Shown one piece after another: positions 26,067 through 35,690 of a stretch of 64,000 nt of DNA (position 1 is the stretch's first letter; every line of letters begins with the position of its first letter). The notes under the pieces were generated by a model that was not told the origin of the DNA, made no database searches, and saw only the letters and a program-made list of their open reading frames with translations. Source of the stretch: Arthrobacter agilis (GTDB lineage: Bacteria > Actinomycetota > Actinomycetes > Actinomycetales > Micrococcaceae); the NCBI RefSeq assembly GCF_030816075.1, contig NZ_JAUSXO010000001.1, positions 186,001 through 250,000 of the forward strand, written 5' to 3'. The translations under genes were made by a program, and so were the position numbers.

Positions 26067-26783
26067 TCACGGCATCACGTCGCCCGAGTTGGGTCCGAGG
26101 GTCTGGCCGACGAAGAGGTTGCCGCCGGGATCGCTCGCCAGCAGCAGGGCCGTCGGCGCGACCTCGGCCGGCAGGCCGAACCTCCGCAGCGGCAGCTCCT
26201 TCCGCTTCGCGGCCTTCCAGTCCTCGGAGATCCCGTCGACGAGCGGCGTCTCGATGGGTCCCGGGGCGATGCAGTTGGCGAGCACGTTGTCGGCCGAGAC
26301 CTCGAGGGCGAGCGCCTTGGTCATGCCGATCACGCCGGCCTTCGCCGCGCTGTAGTGGCCGAGGCCCGTGCCGCCCTTGATCCCGAGCTGCGACGAGATG
26401 GTGATGATACGGCCCCACCGCTGGTGCCGCATGGGGCCGATGACCTCCCGGCAGCAGAGGAACACGCCGGTGAGGTCCACGGAGATAGTCTCCGTCCACT
26501 GCGCGAGCGACATGTCCTCGAGGGGGGACTCTGTCAGCAGCCCGGCACTGTTGACCAGGACGTCGACGGTGCCGACCCGCTCGCGGGCCGCCGCGAACGC
26601 GCTCCGCACGCTGTCCTCCCGGGCGACGTCGACCTCGATGATGCCCGGACCGGGCGCACGGTCCAGCACCACCACCGTGTCCCCCTGGGCGGTGAACGCC
26701 TCGGCGATCGCCGCTCCGATCCCGCTGGCACCGCCGGTCACGACGACGGCGCGGGGGCGAGCACCACCCGGGCCGGCTGTCAT
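26067..26783 (-). CDS. SDR family oxidoreductase (second of tandem pair)
   Basis: 238 residues. Markers: [11 protein letters not shown] near the N-terminus, [12 protein letters not shown] and YSAAK for the catalytic residues, [10 protein letters not shown]. Start MTAGPGG at 26783 overlaps the stop of the SDR before it as ATGA. The two tandem SDRs could form a heteromer or act on successive intermediates in the pathway served by the operon. Confidence 0.88.
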   Translation of the reverse strand: MTAGPGGARPRAVVVTGGASGIGAAIAEAFTAQGDTVVVLDRAPGPGIIEVDVAREDSVRSAFAAARERVGTVDVLVNSAGLLTESPLEDMSLAQWTETISVDLTGVFLCCREVIGPMRHQRWGRIITISSQLGIKGGTGLGHYSAAKAGVIGMTKALALEVSADNVLANCIAPGPIETPLVDGISEDWKAAKRKELPLRRFGLPAEVAPTALLLASDPGGNLFVGQTLGPNSGDVMP

Positions 26784-27544
26784 GCGCGCATCTTGATGGT
26801 GAGGCCGCCGTCGACGACGAGCGACTGCCCGGTGACGTAGCGGGACGCGTCGGAGGTCAGGAAACCGATCACGTCGGCGACCTCCTCCGGCCTGCCGACA
26901 CGGCCCCACGGGATGTCCTTGCCCGCCCGCTCGAGTCCCTCGGGCCCGAGGGAGTTCACGGGGTCGAGGGACTGGGGCGTCTCGATCAGGCCCGGGATCA
27001 CCGCATTGGCGCGGATCTCCCGCGGCCCGAGCTCCGAGGCGACACTACGGATGAGCCCGAGCACCCCCGATTTCGCCGCGGCGTAGTGGGCGTGCTCCTC
27101 CCAGCCGTAGATCCCCCCGGCGATCGAGGACACCGCGACGAGCGCCCCGGGTCCCGTCATGCGTCGGGACGCCGAGCGGAGTGTCCGGAGCACGCCGGTC
27201 AGGTCGACGTCGAGCATCGCGTTCCAGAGATCGTCCGTCAGGTCGTTCAGCGGGGCGTTGCGCAGGATGCCCGCGTTGGCGACGGCGTAGTCGAGCCGTC
27301 CGTACTCGTCCAGGGCGCGCTGGGCGAAGGCGTCCACGGAGTCCGTGGAGCGGACGTCGACCTCGTGGATGACGGCGTCGCCCCCGGCGGCCCGCACGCC
27401 GGAGAGGGTCTCCTCCGGGTCGTGCGGGTCGCCGGGGAAGGTGCCGATGACGGTACGGATGTTCCTGCCCGCGTAGTGGACGGCCAGTGCGCGGCCGATA
27501 CCGCTCGCGGCACCCGTGACGATGGCTACCTCAGACTGCTGCAT
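26780..27544 (-). CDS. SDR family oxidoreductase (first of tandem pair)
   Basis: 254 residues. [11 protein letters not shown] at residues 11-21, ANAG, VSSIAGG and YAAAK are all present, and the C-terminus [16 protein letters not shown] is a standard SDR ending. The start lies 14 bases inside the end of the MFS gene. Substrate unknown; gene order suggests it works on a product imported by that transporter. Confidence 0.9.
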   Translation of the reverse strand: MQQSEVAIVTGAASGIGRALAVHYAGRNIRTVIGTFPGDPHDPEETLSGVRAAGGDAVIHEVDVRSTDSVDAFAQRALDEYGRLDYAVANAGILRNAPLNDLTDDLWNAMLDVDLTGVLRTLRSASRRMTGPGALVAVSSIAGGIYGWEEHAHYAAAKSGVLGLIRSVASELGPREIRANAVIPGLIETPQSLDPVNSLGPEGLERAGKDIPWGRVGRPEEVADVIGFLTSDASRYVTGQSLVVDGGLTIKMRA

Positions 27545-28919
27545 GCGGTTCCTCGAGGGCTACGGCCGCGACGGGACGCGCGGCGATCATCAGGACACCG
27601 GAGAGCAGCGTGCCGACCGCGCCCACCCAGAGGGCGGCGGCGCCGGTGCCTGCCGCAGCGGCGACGAGCGTGAACAGGGCGCCACCGATGATCGTCCCGG
27701 GCTGGCTCATGGCGCCGATGAACGCGAGGCCCGTGGCACGGCAGCTCACGGGGTAGCACTCGGCCATGAAGTACTGGATGGCGGCGTAGGGGCCCACCAG
27801 GAAGAACAGGCCGGTGCCGTAGGTGAGGATGATCAGGAACGGGCTGGACACCAGCGGGCTGAGCATCACGGCGAAGGAGAGGCCCGAGATGATCCAGCCC
27901 ACGATGATGGTCCGCTTCCGGCCCACCTTGTCGCCGATCCAGCCGTGGAACACGTAGCCGAAGTACGCGAGCAGGTTGATGACGATCAGCATCCAGAAGG
28001 CGTCCGAGAGTTCCACGCCCTTGGCGTTCGCGAGCACCGAGGTGCCGAGGACGCTGAAGATCGCGATGCCGAAGAAGTTGAGTATCCAGGCGAGCGAGAA
28101 GACGATCGTGTTGCGGCGGAACTCGCCTTCCCAGATGCGCTTGAGGGGTGAGGTGGAGGAGTGCTCGACGCCGTAGGCGCCGGCGAGTGCGTGGGCCTCG
28201 TCGCTCTTGCCGCCCTTCTCCAGTTCCGTGAGGCGCTTGTGCAGCTCGAACTGCGGCGTCTCCTTCAGCTTCTTGCTGATGAGCAGCACGATGATGATCG
28301 CGGGGATGGTCGCCATGAGGTAGAGGGCACGCCAGCCGAGGAGCGGCAGGAACACCAGGGCGAGGGCACTCGCGAGGAGGAAGCCCAGCGGCCAGCCGCC
28401 CTGGATGAAGGAGTAGTGGAAGCCGGGACGCTTGCGCTTCCGCTCGTCCTCGGTGACCTGGTACACCTCGTTCATGTAGGTCGCGTTGACGGCCTGCTCC
28501 GAGAAGCCCAGGCCGCCGAAGGACCGGACGAGTACGAGGAGCGAGTTGCTGACGGCGCCGAGGCCGGCAGGGATGAAGGCGGTGATGCCCGAGACGACGG
28601 CGGTGCCGCCGACGGTGAGCATCATCCCCTTCTTGCGGCCGAGACGGTCGATCACGGGGCCGATGCCGAAGCAGACGATCGCCGTTCCGACGGCGATCCA
28701 GGTGTTGATGGCGTACGCTTCCGGCGCGGTCCAGCCGAATTCCTCCTGCATGGCCGGCAGGAGCGTGCCGAACAGACCGTAGTCGAAGACGGCCACGGTC
28801 CATGCGCACAGGGCGAGGACGGTCGCCGTGCTGGTCTTCTTCTTCGAGAATGCGGGGAACTGCCGTTGCTCGTTCCCGTTCGGCGTCGAGAGATCGACGC
28901 CCGCCTCTTTGATGGACAT
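27531..28919 (-). CDS. MFS transporter (sugar/acid porter type)
   Basis: 462 residues and 12 predicted helices. The loop motifs [14 protein letters not shown] after helix 2 and [13 protein letters not shown] after helix 8 are the MFS signature pair, as in aromatic-acid and sugar porters. Start MSIKEAG at 28919 follows GAAAGGAAG and overlaps the deacetylase stop by one base (TGATG). Middle gene of a six-gene operon; it probably imports the operon's substrate. Confidence 0.9.
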   Translation of the reverse strand: MSIKEAGVDLSTPNGNEQRQFPAFSKKKTSTATVLALCAWTVAVFDYGLFGTLLPAMQEEFGWTAPEAYAINTWIAVGTAIVCFGIGPVIDRLGRKKGMMLTVGGTAVVSGITAFIPAGLGAVSNSLLVLVRSFGGLGFSEQAVNATYMNEVYQVTEDERKRKRPGFHYSFIQGGWPLGFLLASALALVFLPLLGWRALYLMATIPAIIIVLLISKKLKETPQFELHKRLTELEKGGKSDEAHALAGAYGVEHSSTSPLKRIWEGEFRRNTIVFSLAWILNFFGIAIFSVLGTSVLANAKGVELSDAFWMLIVINLLAYFGYVFHGWIGDKVGRKRTIIVGWIISGLSFAVMLSPLVSSPFLIILTYGTGLFFLVGPYAAIQYFMAECYPVSCRATGLAFIGAMSQPGTIIGGALFTLVAAAAGTGAAALWVGAVGTLLSGVLMIAARPVAAVALEEPHAAV

Positions 28920-29806
28920 CAGTGATCTTCCTTTCGGGGGTTTCGTGCCAGGAACGAATCGGCGATCTGGTCGAAGGTGTGCCAGGTGACGCCCTCGTGG
29001 GAGTTGAAGTGCTGGATGAGGCGCTCGAGCATGAGGAGGACCTGCGGCCGTCCCGAGACGTCGGGGTGGATCGTCATGGTGAAGACGGCGGAGTCCATCT
29101 CGGCGTAGACCCAGTCGAACTGGTCCCGCCACATCTGCTCGATGTCCCGCGGGTTGACGAACCCGTGCGAGTTGGGCGACGCCTTGATGAACATCATCGG
29201 AGGGAGATCGTCGAGGTACCAGTTCGCCGGGATCTCCACGAGGTCGGTCTCGGAGCCCCGGACGAGCGGCTTCATCCACGCCTCGGCGGGCTTGGAGTAG
29301 TCGATCTTCGTCCAGCTGTCCCCGACCCTCACGTAGTAGGGCTCGAAGTCGTTGTGCATGAGGGAGTGGTCGTACTTGATGCCGCGCTCGAGCAGGATCT
29401 CGTTGGTGATGGGGGAGAACTCCCACCACGGGGCCACGTACCCGGTGGGGCGGCGGCCCGAGACCTTCTCGATGAGCTCGATGGACCGGTCGAGGATCGC
29501 CGTCTCCTGCTCGCGGGTCATGGCGATCGGGTTCTCGTGGGAGTAGCCGTGGACGCCGATCTCGTGCCCGGCGTCGACGATCATCCGGGTGAGGTCGGGG
29601 AAGGTCTCGAGCGAGTGGCCCGGGACGAACCAGGTGGAGGGGAGGGAGTACTTCTCGAAGAGCCGGAGGATGCGGGGCCCGCCGACCTCCCCGCTGAAGA
29701 GCCCGCGGGAGATGTCACAGGGTGAGTCCTCACCGCCGTAGGAGCCGAGCATTCCTGCCACTGCATCTACGTCAACGCCGAAGGCGATCTGGATGTCTTT
29801 CGTCAT
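28919..29806 (-). CDS. Polysaccharide deacetylase-family hydrolase (PuuE-like)
   Basis: 295 residues of the NodB-type fold. The DVD near residue 12 and HGYSHEN give the metal-binding Asp and His pair; APWWEFSP and [10 protein letters not shown] complete the active site. The order and length are closest to the intracellular group with PuuE-type allantoinases and peptidoglycan deacetylase-like enzymes, without a signal peptide. It overlaps the asparaginase stop by four bases. It probably hydrolyses a C-N bond in a small amide, imide or N-acetyl compound. Confidence 0.85.
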   Translation of the reverse strand: MTKDIQIAFGVDVDAVAGMLGSYGGEDSPCDISRGLFSGEVGGPRILRLFEKYSLPSTWFVPGHSLETFPDLTRMIVDAGHEIGVHGYSHENPIAMTREQETAILDRSIELIEKVSGRRPTGYVAPWWEFSPITNEILLERGIKYDHSLMHNDFEPYYVRVGDSWTKIDYSKPAEAWMKPLVRGSETDLVEIPANWYLDDLPPMMFIKASPNSHGFVNPRDIEQMWRDQFDWVYAEMDSAVFTMTIHPDVSGRPQVLLMLERLIQHFNSHEGVTWHTFDQIADSFLARNPRKEDH

Positions 29807-30867
29807 GGGTCGGCCTTTCCTGGGAGGGGTGAAATCGGGGAGTGGTCAGTGGGGGAGTGGAGCCAGGAGGGATCGCCCCGCTGCCGGATCTCGCGGACCA
29901 CCTGCTCGCCGGACAGCCCGAGCGCGAGCAGTGCCTGCAGGAGGGTGCGGACCTGGGACGGTCGGAGCAGTCCGGACGGGACGGCCCCGGCGTCCTCGAG
30001 GGTCCTGCCGCCCCCGGCCCCGTACACGCCGCGCACCGGTCCCGCGTGGACGCGGGTGCTGGTGACGACGACGACGCCGTCCCGGACCGCCCTGCGGACG
30101 GCGTCACCGAGTTCCGCATTGGCGTTCCCCAGCCCTGTGGCCTCGAGGACGATCCCGCGGGCGCCTGCCGCCAATGCTGCGGCGAAGAGGGTCGCGTCGG
30201 CTCCCGGGTAGCAGGCGATGATGTCCACGCGGATGCCCGTCCCGGTGGGGGGAGCTGCGAGGGGGGACCGTCGCTCCGGAGCGGGTCCGAGGTCGATCTC
30301 CCCGGTGGGCGAGACCGACCCGACGGGCCCCAGGTCGGGATTGCTGAAGGCGTGGAGCGCCGTCGTCTCGGTCTTCCTCGTCGCGGGGAGGGGGAGGACC
30401 TCGCCGTCGAACACGATCAGCGCGCCCCTGCCGCGGGCCTCGGCGGAGGCCGCGAGGGTGATCGCTGCGCGGAGGTTCCCCGGCCCGTCCGGGTCGGAGC
30501 TGTCCGCCGCGCGCTGTGCACCCGTGAAGACGACCGGACGGGGATCGTCGTGGAGGAGGTCCGCGAGGTAGGCGGTCTCCTCCATGGTGTCCGTTCCATG
30601 CGTGACGACGATGCCGAGCGTCTCCGGTACTGCCAGGGCGGTGCGGATGGCTCCGCAGACGGCGAGCATGTCGTCGAAGGTGAGCAGGTACGAGCCCTTC
30701 TGCATCAGGTCCACGACCTCGACGGCCACGGTGCTCGTCCCCGCCGCAGCGAGAACGGTACCTCCTGCATCCGCGGCCACGGTCGAGCCGTCGCCGGCAT
30801 CGGTGCGGGAGGCGATCGTGCCGCCCGTCGCCAGCAGGACGACGTGCTCGGTGGCGGGTGATCCCAT
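29803..30867 (-). CDS. Asparaginase
   Basis: 354 residues. Both catalytic threonine signatures are present: ATGGTIAS near residue 13 and [12 protein letters not shown] near residue 88. No signal peptide, so probably cytoplasmic. Start at 30867 is chosen for AAGGAGG five bases upstream; an earlier ATG at 30888 falls in an operator half-site. First gene of the operon divergent from the LacI regulator. In this setting it may act on a related amide rather than free asparagine, which is inference. Confidence 0.92.
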   Translation of the reverse strand: MGSPATEHVVLLATGGTIASRTDAGDGSTVAADAGGTVLAAAGTSTVAVEVVDLMQKGSYLLTFDDMLAVCGAIRTALAVPETLGIVVTHGTDTMEETAYLADLLHDDPRPVVFTGAQRAADSSDPDGPGNLRAAITLAASAEARGRGALIVFDGEVLPLPATRKTETTALHAFSNPDLGPVGSVSPTGEIDLGPAPERRSPLAAPPTGTGIRVDIIACYPGADATLFAAALAAGARGIVLEATGLGNANAELGDAVRRAVRDGVVVVTSTRVHAGPVRGVYGAGGGRTLEDAGAVPSGLLRPSQVRTLLQALLALGLSGEQVVREIRQRGDPSWLHSPTDHSPISPLPGKADP

Positions 30868-30883
30868 CGGTGCCTCCTCCTTA

Positions 30884-30897
30884 CCCAATCGTTTGGG
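30884..30897. promoter_or_regulatory. LacI-type operator, asparaginase side
   Basis: CCCAATCGTTTGGG, a 14-base inverted repeat with one mismatch to the perfect site at 30974. It ends 17 bases before the asparaginase start, overlapping the ribosome-site region, a good place to block the operon. Confidence 0.82.
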
Positions 30898-30973
30898 CGA
30901 CTGTTACGGACAGCAGAACTCCGGGAAAGATCCGGGCCGTTCTGCGTGGTGCAACCTACGTGGAACTGGACGA

Positions 30974-30991
30974 AACCCAAACGTTTGGGTT
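30974..30991. promoter_or_regulatory. LacI-type operator, perfect 18-bp palindrome
   Basis: AACCCAAACGTTTGGGTT is perfectly symmetrical with the central CG step typical of LacI/GalR sites. It lies between the divergent asparaginase operon and the lacI-type gene. The two sites are centred about 92 bases apart, which would allow looping. Confidence 0.88.
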
Positions 30992-31090
30992 GAATGAGGA
31001 AAACCCTAGGATGTGACCTGGGTCTCGTCAATGGATCGCCCGAGATTTCACGTAGCCGAAACAAAGACACCAGTAGGAGGGGGAGAGGAC

Positions 31091-32155
31091 GTGGATTCAG
31101 CAGGCAGGGGACGCGCAGCAGTCACCCTGAAGGATCTCGCCGCGGAACTCGGCATCCATGTCTCGACGGTCTCCCGCGTGCTGCACTCGGACACCGATGT
31201 GGCCCGGGGCGCCGCGTCGAAGGAGACCGCCCGGAAGGTGCGGGACCTCGCGAAGCTCAGGGGCTATTCGCCCGATCCGCAGGCCACCAGCCTGCGGACC
31301 CGGCGTACGCGGGCGATCGGGGTCATCGTGCCGCGCCTCTCGGACATCGTGCTCGCCACCATGTACGAGGGCGTCGAGGAGGCCGCTGCCGAGAGCAACC
31401 ACTCGACCTTCGTGATGAACTCCCACGACGATCTCGACGAGCAGCGCCGCAAGGCCGAGATCATGCTGGCGCGGCGCGTGGACGGACTGATCCTCGGCGA
31501 CGTGCACGCGGGCAGCAGCCTGGTGGACGACCTCGTAAAACGGCACGTGCCCTTCGTCCTGATGAACCGCCGCTACCCGGGGTTCCCCTCGTCCACCTGC
31601 GACGACACGGCGGGAGGCCGGCTCGTCGCGGACCACCTGTGGAGCACGGGCCATCGATCCGTCGCGATCATCGCGGGCGAGACGTACGCGAGCACCGGCG
31701 TGGACCGGACGGCCGGGTTCGTCGAACGCTGGCACGAACTGGGGGGAGAGATGCCCGGGGACCGGATCCTGCCGTCGCGTTTCGACACCGAGGGTGGCCG
31801 CCAGGCGGGCGAGGAACTGCTGCGCCGGGCCGGCGAGACGCCGACGGCGGTCTTCGCCGTCAACGACTTCGCCGCCATCGGCGCCATGGGCGCGTTCCGT
31901 GCCGCGGGGCTCGTCGTGGGCCAGGACCTCGCCGTCGTCGGGTTCAACGACACCTCGCTGGCCGCGCAGCTGCCCATCCCGCTGACCTCGGTGCGCTCGC
32001 CGATGCTCGAGATCGGCCGGTCCGCCGTCGGGATGCTCCGCCGGGTCATGGCAGGCGAGGAGGTGGCGTCGATCCGCCACCCCGCGGAGCTCTTCGTGCG
32101 CGAGAGCAGCGAGGCGGGCGCGGTCGGGGCGAGACGGGGGCTGCGGGCCGGCTGA
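31091..32155 (+). CDS. LacI/GalR-family transcriptional regulator
   Basis: 354 residues. HTH: VTLKDLAAELGIHVSTVSRVLH with the standard DLA...VSTVSR motif; then a hinge and a periplasmic-binding-like domain (IGVIVPRLSDIVLA, FVLMNRRY, FAVNDFAAIGAM). The GTG at 31091 is preferred, since AGGAGGGGG lies seven bases before it, while the ATGs at 31013 and 31031 have no ribosome site. It faces the asparaginase operon and probably represses it until the substrate is present. Confidence 0.9.
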   Translation: MDSAGRGRAAVTLKDLAAELGIHVSTVSRVLHSDTDVARGAASKETARKVRDLAKLRGYSPDPQATSLRTRRTRAIGVIVPRLSDIVLATMYEGVEEAAAESNHSTFVMNSHDDLDEQRRKAEIMLARRVDGLILGDVHAGSSLVDDLVKRHVPFVLMNRRYPGFPSSTCDDTAGGRLVADHLWSTGHRSVAIIAGETYASTGVDRTAGFVERWHELGGEMPGDRILPSRFDTEGGRQAGEELLRRAGETPTAVFAVNDFAAIGAMGAFRAAGLVVGQDLAVVGFNDTSLAAQLPIPLTSVRSPMLEIGRSAVGMLRRVMAGEEVASIRHPAELFVRESSEAGAVGARRGLRAG

Positions 32156-32197
32156 CCGGCTGCCCCCATCGCCCGGTCCCGCAGCCCGACCCCGGCC

Positions 32198-33169
32198 TCA
32201 CCCCCAGACGGCGCGCCGAACTCTCGCCGCGTCGGCCCGGGCCGCGAGCGCCTGCTCCATCGTCACGGGCTCGAAGTGCGTCAGGGTGCCGGGTGCGCTG
32301 CGGGCGACGACGTCCATGTCGGCGCTGATGACCGTCGCGACCATCGCGTAGCCGCCGCCGGAGACGGCGTCGCGGTGGAGCACGATCGGCTCCTTGCCGC
32401 CCGGCACCTGGATCGACCCGATGGCGTAGCCGGCGTCCACGATGTTGGAGGGGTCGGATCCGGCACCGAAGGGCTGCGTGCGCGGCTTCCACTCGAGATC
32501 CGGGCCGGCGTAGCGCAGGCCGGTGCGGTCCGCCACGGGCGTCAGCTTCCAGGCCGTGCTCACGAGCGTCTCCATGCCCTCCGCGGTCAGGCGGTGGTCG
32601 TAGAGGCCCGGCAGAATGCGCACCGTCACCTCCCTGGCGTAGACGGGCCGAAGATCCTCGGGGACCGCCTCCCAGGCCGGGCCGGACGAGGACGAACCGG
32701 AGGTTGTGCCGACCGGGACCGTGTCACCGGCCTTGAGGGTGCGTCCCTGGAAACCGCCGAGGGCGCCGAGCGTGTAGGTGCTGCGGCTGCCGAGGACCTC
32801 GGGCACGTCGATGCCGCCCTGGACGGCGACGTAGTAGCGCGTGCCTCCCGAGAGCATCCCGAAGGACACCTCGTCCCCGGCGGCCAGGGACAGCCTGGTC
32901 CACTGGTCCGCGGTCTGCCCGTTCACCTTCACCTGCACGGGCGCGCCCGCCACGGCGATGACGGCGTCGGTGTCGGTGGTGAAGCGCGGCCCCAGGTAGG
33001 CGCACTCGAGGACGGCGTCGCCGGCGCTGTTCCCCACCAGTGCGTTCGCCATCGATGCGGAGAGCTGGTCCATCGCCCCGCCCTGCGGGATGCCCACGTT
33101 GTAGTAGCCGAACCGGCCCCGGTCCTGGACCGAGGTGGCGAGGCCGGGTTCGAGGATGTCAAATGCCAT
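32198..33169 (-). CDS. pxpC: 5-oxoprolinase subunit C / biotin-dependent carboxyltransferase-like (KipA, AHS2)
   Basis: 323 residues of the AHS2 domain: LEPGLATSVQDRGRFGYYNVG at the N-terminus (the SVQD.GR..Y...G signature), GGAMD, and KEPIVLHRDAVSGGGYAM near the C-terminus. With PxpB it forms the ATP-dependent 5-oxoprolinase; the same domain is the C-terminal half of the carboxyltransferase region in urea carboxylase. Its start lies 11 bases inside the end of pxpB. Confidence 0.9.
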   Translation of the reverse strand: MAFDILEPGLATSVQDRGRFGYYNVGIPQGGAMDQLSASMANALVGNSAGDAVLECAYLGPRFTTDTDAVIAVAGAPVQVKVNGQTADQWTRLSLAAGDEVSFGMLSGGTRYYVAVQGGIDVPEVLGSRSTYTLGALGGFQGRTLKAGDTVPVGTTSGSSSSGPAWEAVPEDLRPVYAREVTVRILPGLYDHRLTAEGMETLVSTAWKLTPVADRTGLRYAGPDLEWKPRTQPFGAGSDPSNIVDAGYAIGSIQVPGGKEPIVLHRDAVSGGGYAMVATVISADMDVVARSAPGTLTHFEPVTMEQALAARADAARVRRAVWG

Positions 33170-34061
33170 TGAGCTTCTCCAGAATGTCCCGGTTGTGCGC
33201 GGTGGGGTCGGTCAGGGCCTTCTGCAGGTCGAAGGTCACGGGTACCTGGCGGTAGGTGAACGTCCCGGCGTCGACCTCCGCCTGGATCGCCCGGTACTCG
33301 TCCTCGTCGACCGGCTTGAACTTCACGATGTCGCCGGGTCGGAAGAAGATCATGAAGTCCGAGAAGTCCTCGAGCTTCTGCGCCGGGTCGAAGATGGGCG
33401 CGGCGGCGATACCGAACATCTGGTAGCCGCCGGCGCCCCGCACCGAGTAGATGCAGGCGAAGCAGCCCCCGTGGCCCACGGTCAGCGGCGGGGTGTCGGT
33501 GCGCGGGCTGAGGTACTTCGGGACCTCGAGCTGCTCCTCCTGCGGGACGATCTGGAACATGAACGGCAGCCCGGCCACGAAGCCCACCATGGACACCAGC
33601 CACGGCGACTCGTGATGCTTCCGGATGAACTCCTGCGGCGACGAGAGCCCGTTCTCCTCGGCCGCGAAGTCGAGGTCCGTGCCGTCGGGCCGCTGGTGGC
33701 CCTTGCGGAAGCGTGCACCGGTCTCGCGGGTGTAGGGATCGTCGTACCAGACGGGGATCTCGATGATGCGGGTCTCCAGCGTCTGCTCGCTCAGCTGGGC
33801 GACCTCCTCCTCGACCTCCCGCACCAGGGCTTCCAGCCGGTCCGGCGGCACCGTGTCCGGGTCGAAGCGCAGCAGCAGCGAGGCGTTGGCAGGGCAGATG
33901 TCCACGACGCCGTCGACGGCGCGCGCGGTCAGGCGGGTGGCCATCGCGTTCGCCTTGAAGTTGGCGGCGAGGCTCATGCTCTCGGAGATCTCGACGAAGA
34001 GGAACTCGTCCCCGCCCCAGGTGTAGCGGGCGGCGTCGAGGTGCTGGGGTGCGTGGCTCAT
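33159..34061 (-). CDS. pxpB: 5-oxoprolinase subunit B / allophanate hydrolase subunit 1-like (KipI, AHS1)
   Basis: 300 residues, somewhat longer than the usual 220-260 of KipI. AHS1 signs: a GDEFLFVEIS start, FVAGLPFMFQIVP, GHGGCFACIYSVRGAGGYQMFG and FRPGDIVKF. Start MSHAPQHL at 34061 overlaps the biotin carboxylase stop as ATGA. The extra length is in the middle (PVWYDDPYTRETGARF and on), a region shared with urea-carboxylase type AHS1 domains. Confidence 0.88.
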   Translation of the reverse strand: MSHAPQHLDAARYTWGGDEFLFVEISESMSLAANFKANAMATRLTARAVDGVVDICPANASLLLRFDPDTVPPDRLEALVREVEEEVAQLSEQTLETRIIEIPVWYDDPYTRETGARFRKGHQRPDGTDLDFAAEENGLSSPQEFIRKHHESPWLVSMVGFVAGLPFMFQIVPQEEQLEVPKYLSPRTDTPPLTVGHGGCFACIYSVRGAGGYQMFGIAAAPIFDPAQKLEDFSDFMIFFRPGDIVKFKPVDEDEYRAIQAEVDAGTFTYRQVPVTFDLQKALTDPTAHNRDILEKLNGI

Positions 34062-35413
34062 GCGTCGGCTCCGAGGAGGTCGGGGGTGGTCTCGATGAAC
34101 TTCGAATGGTGGGTCACGTCTCGTACCTCGGGCCGGTGGAGGACCGTGGACAGGAGCGGGAGGGTGGTCTTGACGCCCTCGATCCGCACTTCGGCCAGTG
34201 CCCGTGCCGACCGCGTGATCGCTTCGGTGCGGTTCTCGTCCCACACCACGAGTTTGGCGAGCAGGGAGTCGTAGAACGGGGCGACGGCGGACCCCGCGAC
34301 CACGCCGGCGTCGATCCGCACTCCCGGGCCGCCCGGCCAGTCCAGGCGTGCGAGGGTTCCCGGGCTCGGCATGAACCCCTGCGTGGGGTCCTCGGCGTTG
34401 ATGCGGAACTCGAACGCGTGGCCGCGGAACACGATGTCCTCCTGGTGGAGCCGCAGGGTGCCGGTGGAGGCGACGAGCAATTGCTCCCGGACGAGGTCGA
34501 GGCCGGTCACCATCTCCGTGACCGGGTGCTCCACCTGCAGCCGCGTGTTCATCTCGATGAAGGCCGCCTGCTCCCGGTCCGGGTCGTAGAGGAACTCGAC
34601 GGTGCCCAGGCCGGAGTAGTTGCACTGGCGGCCGAGCTCGATGGACGAGGCGCGGATGGTGTCGCGGACGGCGTCGGGCAGCAGGGGAGCGGGGGCCTCC
34701 TCGATGATCTTCTGCTGGCGGCGCTGCAGCGAGCAGTCCCGGTCGCCGAGGTGGATGACGCGGTCGCCGTCGCCGAGGATCTGCACCTCGACATGGCGGG
34801 CGCGGGAGACGAACTGCTCGAGGTAGACCGCGGGATCGCCGAACGCCGCCTGAGCCTCGGCGCGGGCGACGTCGAGGGTCTGGACGAGGTCCTCCTCCTG
34901 GGTCACCAGGCGGATGCCCCGGCCTCCGCCGCCGGCCGAGGCCTTGACCACCAGCGGGTAGCCGATCTCCCGTGCGATGGGGAGGGTGTCGACGTCGGGG
35001 TCCAGGGCGCCGTCGCTGCCGGGCAGCGTCGGCACGCCCGCGTCCTCGGCGGCCTGCCGTGCACGGGACTTGTTGCCCATCAGTTCGATGGCCTCGGGTG
35101 AGGGGCCCACCCAGGTGATGCCGGCGTCGAGGACGGAGCGGGCGAAGCGTGCGTTCTCGGAGAGGAAGCCGTACCCGGGATGGAGTGCGTCGCACCCCGC
35201 GGCCTCGGCGGCCGCGAGGACCGCGGCGCCGTCGAGGTAGCTCTTCGCGGCCGGCGCCGGGCCGATGACCCGGACGTCGTCGGCGAGCGATGCCGCGTAG
35301 GAGTCGGCGTCGGGTTCGCTGGCGGCGAGGACCGTTTCGAGTCCCAGTTCCCGTGCCGCGCGGATGACGCGGACGGCGATCTCCCCGCGGTTGGCGATCA
35401 GGAGGCGTTCCAC
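34058..35413 (-). CDS. Biotin carboxylase (AccC-like)
   Basis: 451 residues, the usual length of AccC. It has the N-terminal ANRGEIAVRVIRAARELG, the glycine-rich KASAGGGGRGIRLV ATP-grasp loop, RDCSLQRRQQKIIEEAP and EMNTRLQVEHPVTEM. It carboxylates biotin carried by the small BCCP encoded just upstream. Placed between pxpB and the BCCP, it looks dedicated to this cluster rather than to fatty acid synthesis. Confidence 0.93.
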   Translation of the reverse strand: MERLLIANRGEIAVRVIRAARELGLETVLAASEPDADSYAASLADDVRVIGPAPAAKSYLDGAAVLAAAEAAGCDALHPGYGFLSENARFARSVLDAGITWVGPSPEAIELMGNKSRARQAAEDAGVPTLPGSDGALDPDVDTLPIAREIGYPLVVKASAGGGGRGIRLVTQEEDLVQTLDVARAEAQAAFGDPAVYLEQFVSRARHVEVQILGDGDRVIHLGDRDCSLQRRQQKIIEEAPAPLLPDAVRDTIRASSIELGRQCNYSGLGTVEFLYDPDREQAAFIEMNTRLQVEHPVTEMVTGLDLVREQLLVASTGTLRLHQEDIVFRGHAFEFRINAEDPTQGFMPSPGTLARLDWPGGPGVRIDAGVVAGSAVAPFYDSLLAKLVVWDENRTEAITRSARALAEVRIEGVKTTLPLLSTVLHRPEVRDVTHHSKFIETTPDLLGADA

Positions 35414-35416
35414 CCG

Positions 35417-35656
35417 CTAGCCCTCGGACACCGTGGCGATGACGTCGCCGGGGTTCACGGTCCCGGAGTCCTCCACGGCGAAGCTCTCGAGGGTGCCGGC
35501 CACGTCGCTGCGGATCTCGGAGAACTGCTTCATGATCTCCACCACCCCGATGGTCTGGCCCGCCTCGATGGCATCGCCCTCGTTCGCGTAGGGGTCCTTG
35601 TCCGGGCCGGGCTTGCGGTAGAAGATGCCGGGCAGTGGGGAGACGATGTCGGCCAC
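35417..35656 (-). CDS. Biotin carboxyl carrier protein (short)
   Basis: 79 residues: only the lipoyl/biotinyl domain, without the proline-rich linker of AccB. The biotinylated lysine is Lys43 in VEIMKQF, where the usual AMKM is replaced. Opens with VSPLPGIFYRKPGPD, typical of carriers of split carboxylases. GAAAGGAC precedes the start. Three bases separate its stop from the biotin carboxylase start. Confidence 0.92.
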   Translation of the reverse strand: MADIVSPLPGIFYRKPGPDKDPYANEGDAIEAGQTIGVVEIMKQFSEIRSDVAGTLESFAVEDSGTVNPGDVIATVSEG

Positions 35657-35690
35657 GGGAGGTCCTTTCGGGAGGGGTGTCGGGCGGATG

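Noticed and set aside
30868-30888. Upstream ATG for the asparaginase
   Set aside because: It lies in an operator half-site, whereas AAGGAGG stands right before the ATG at 30867.
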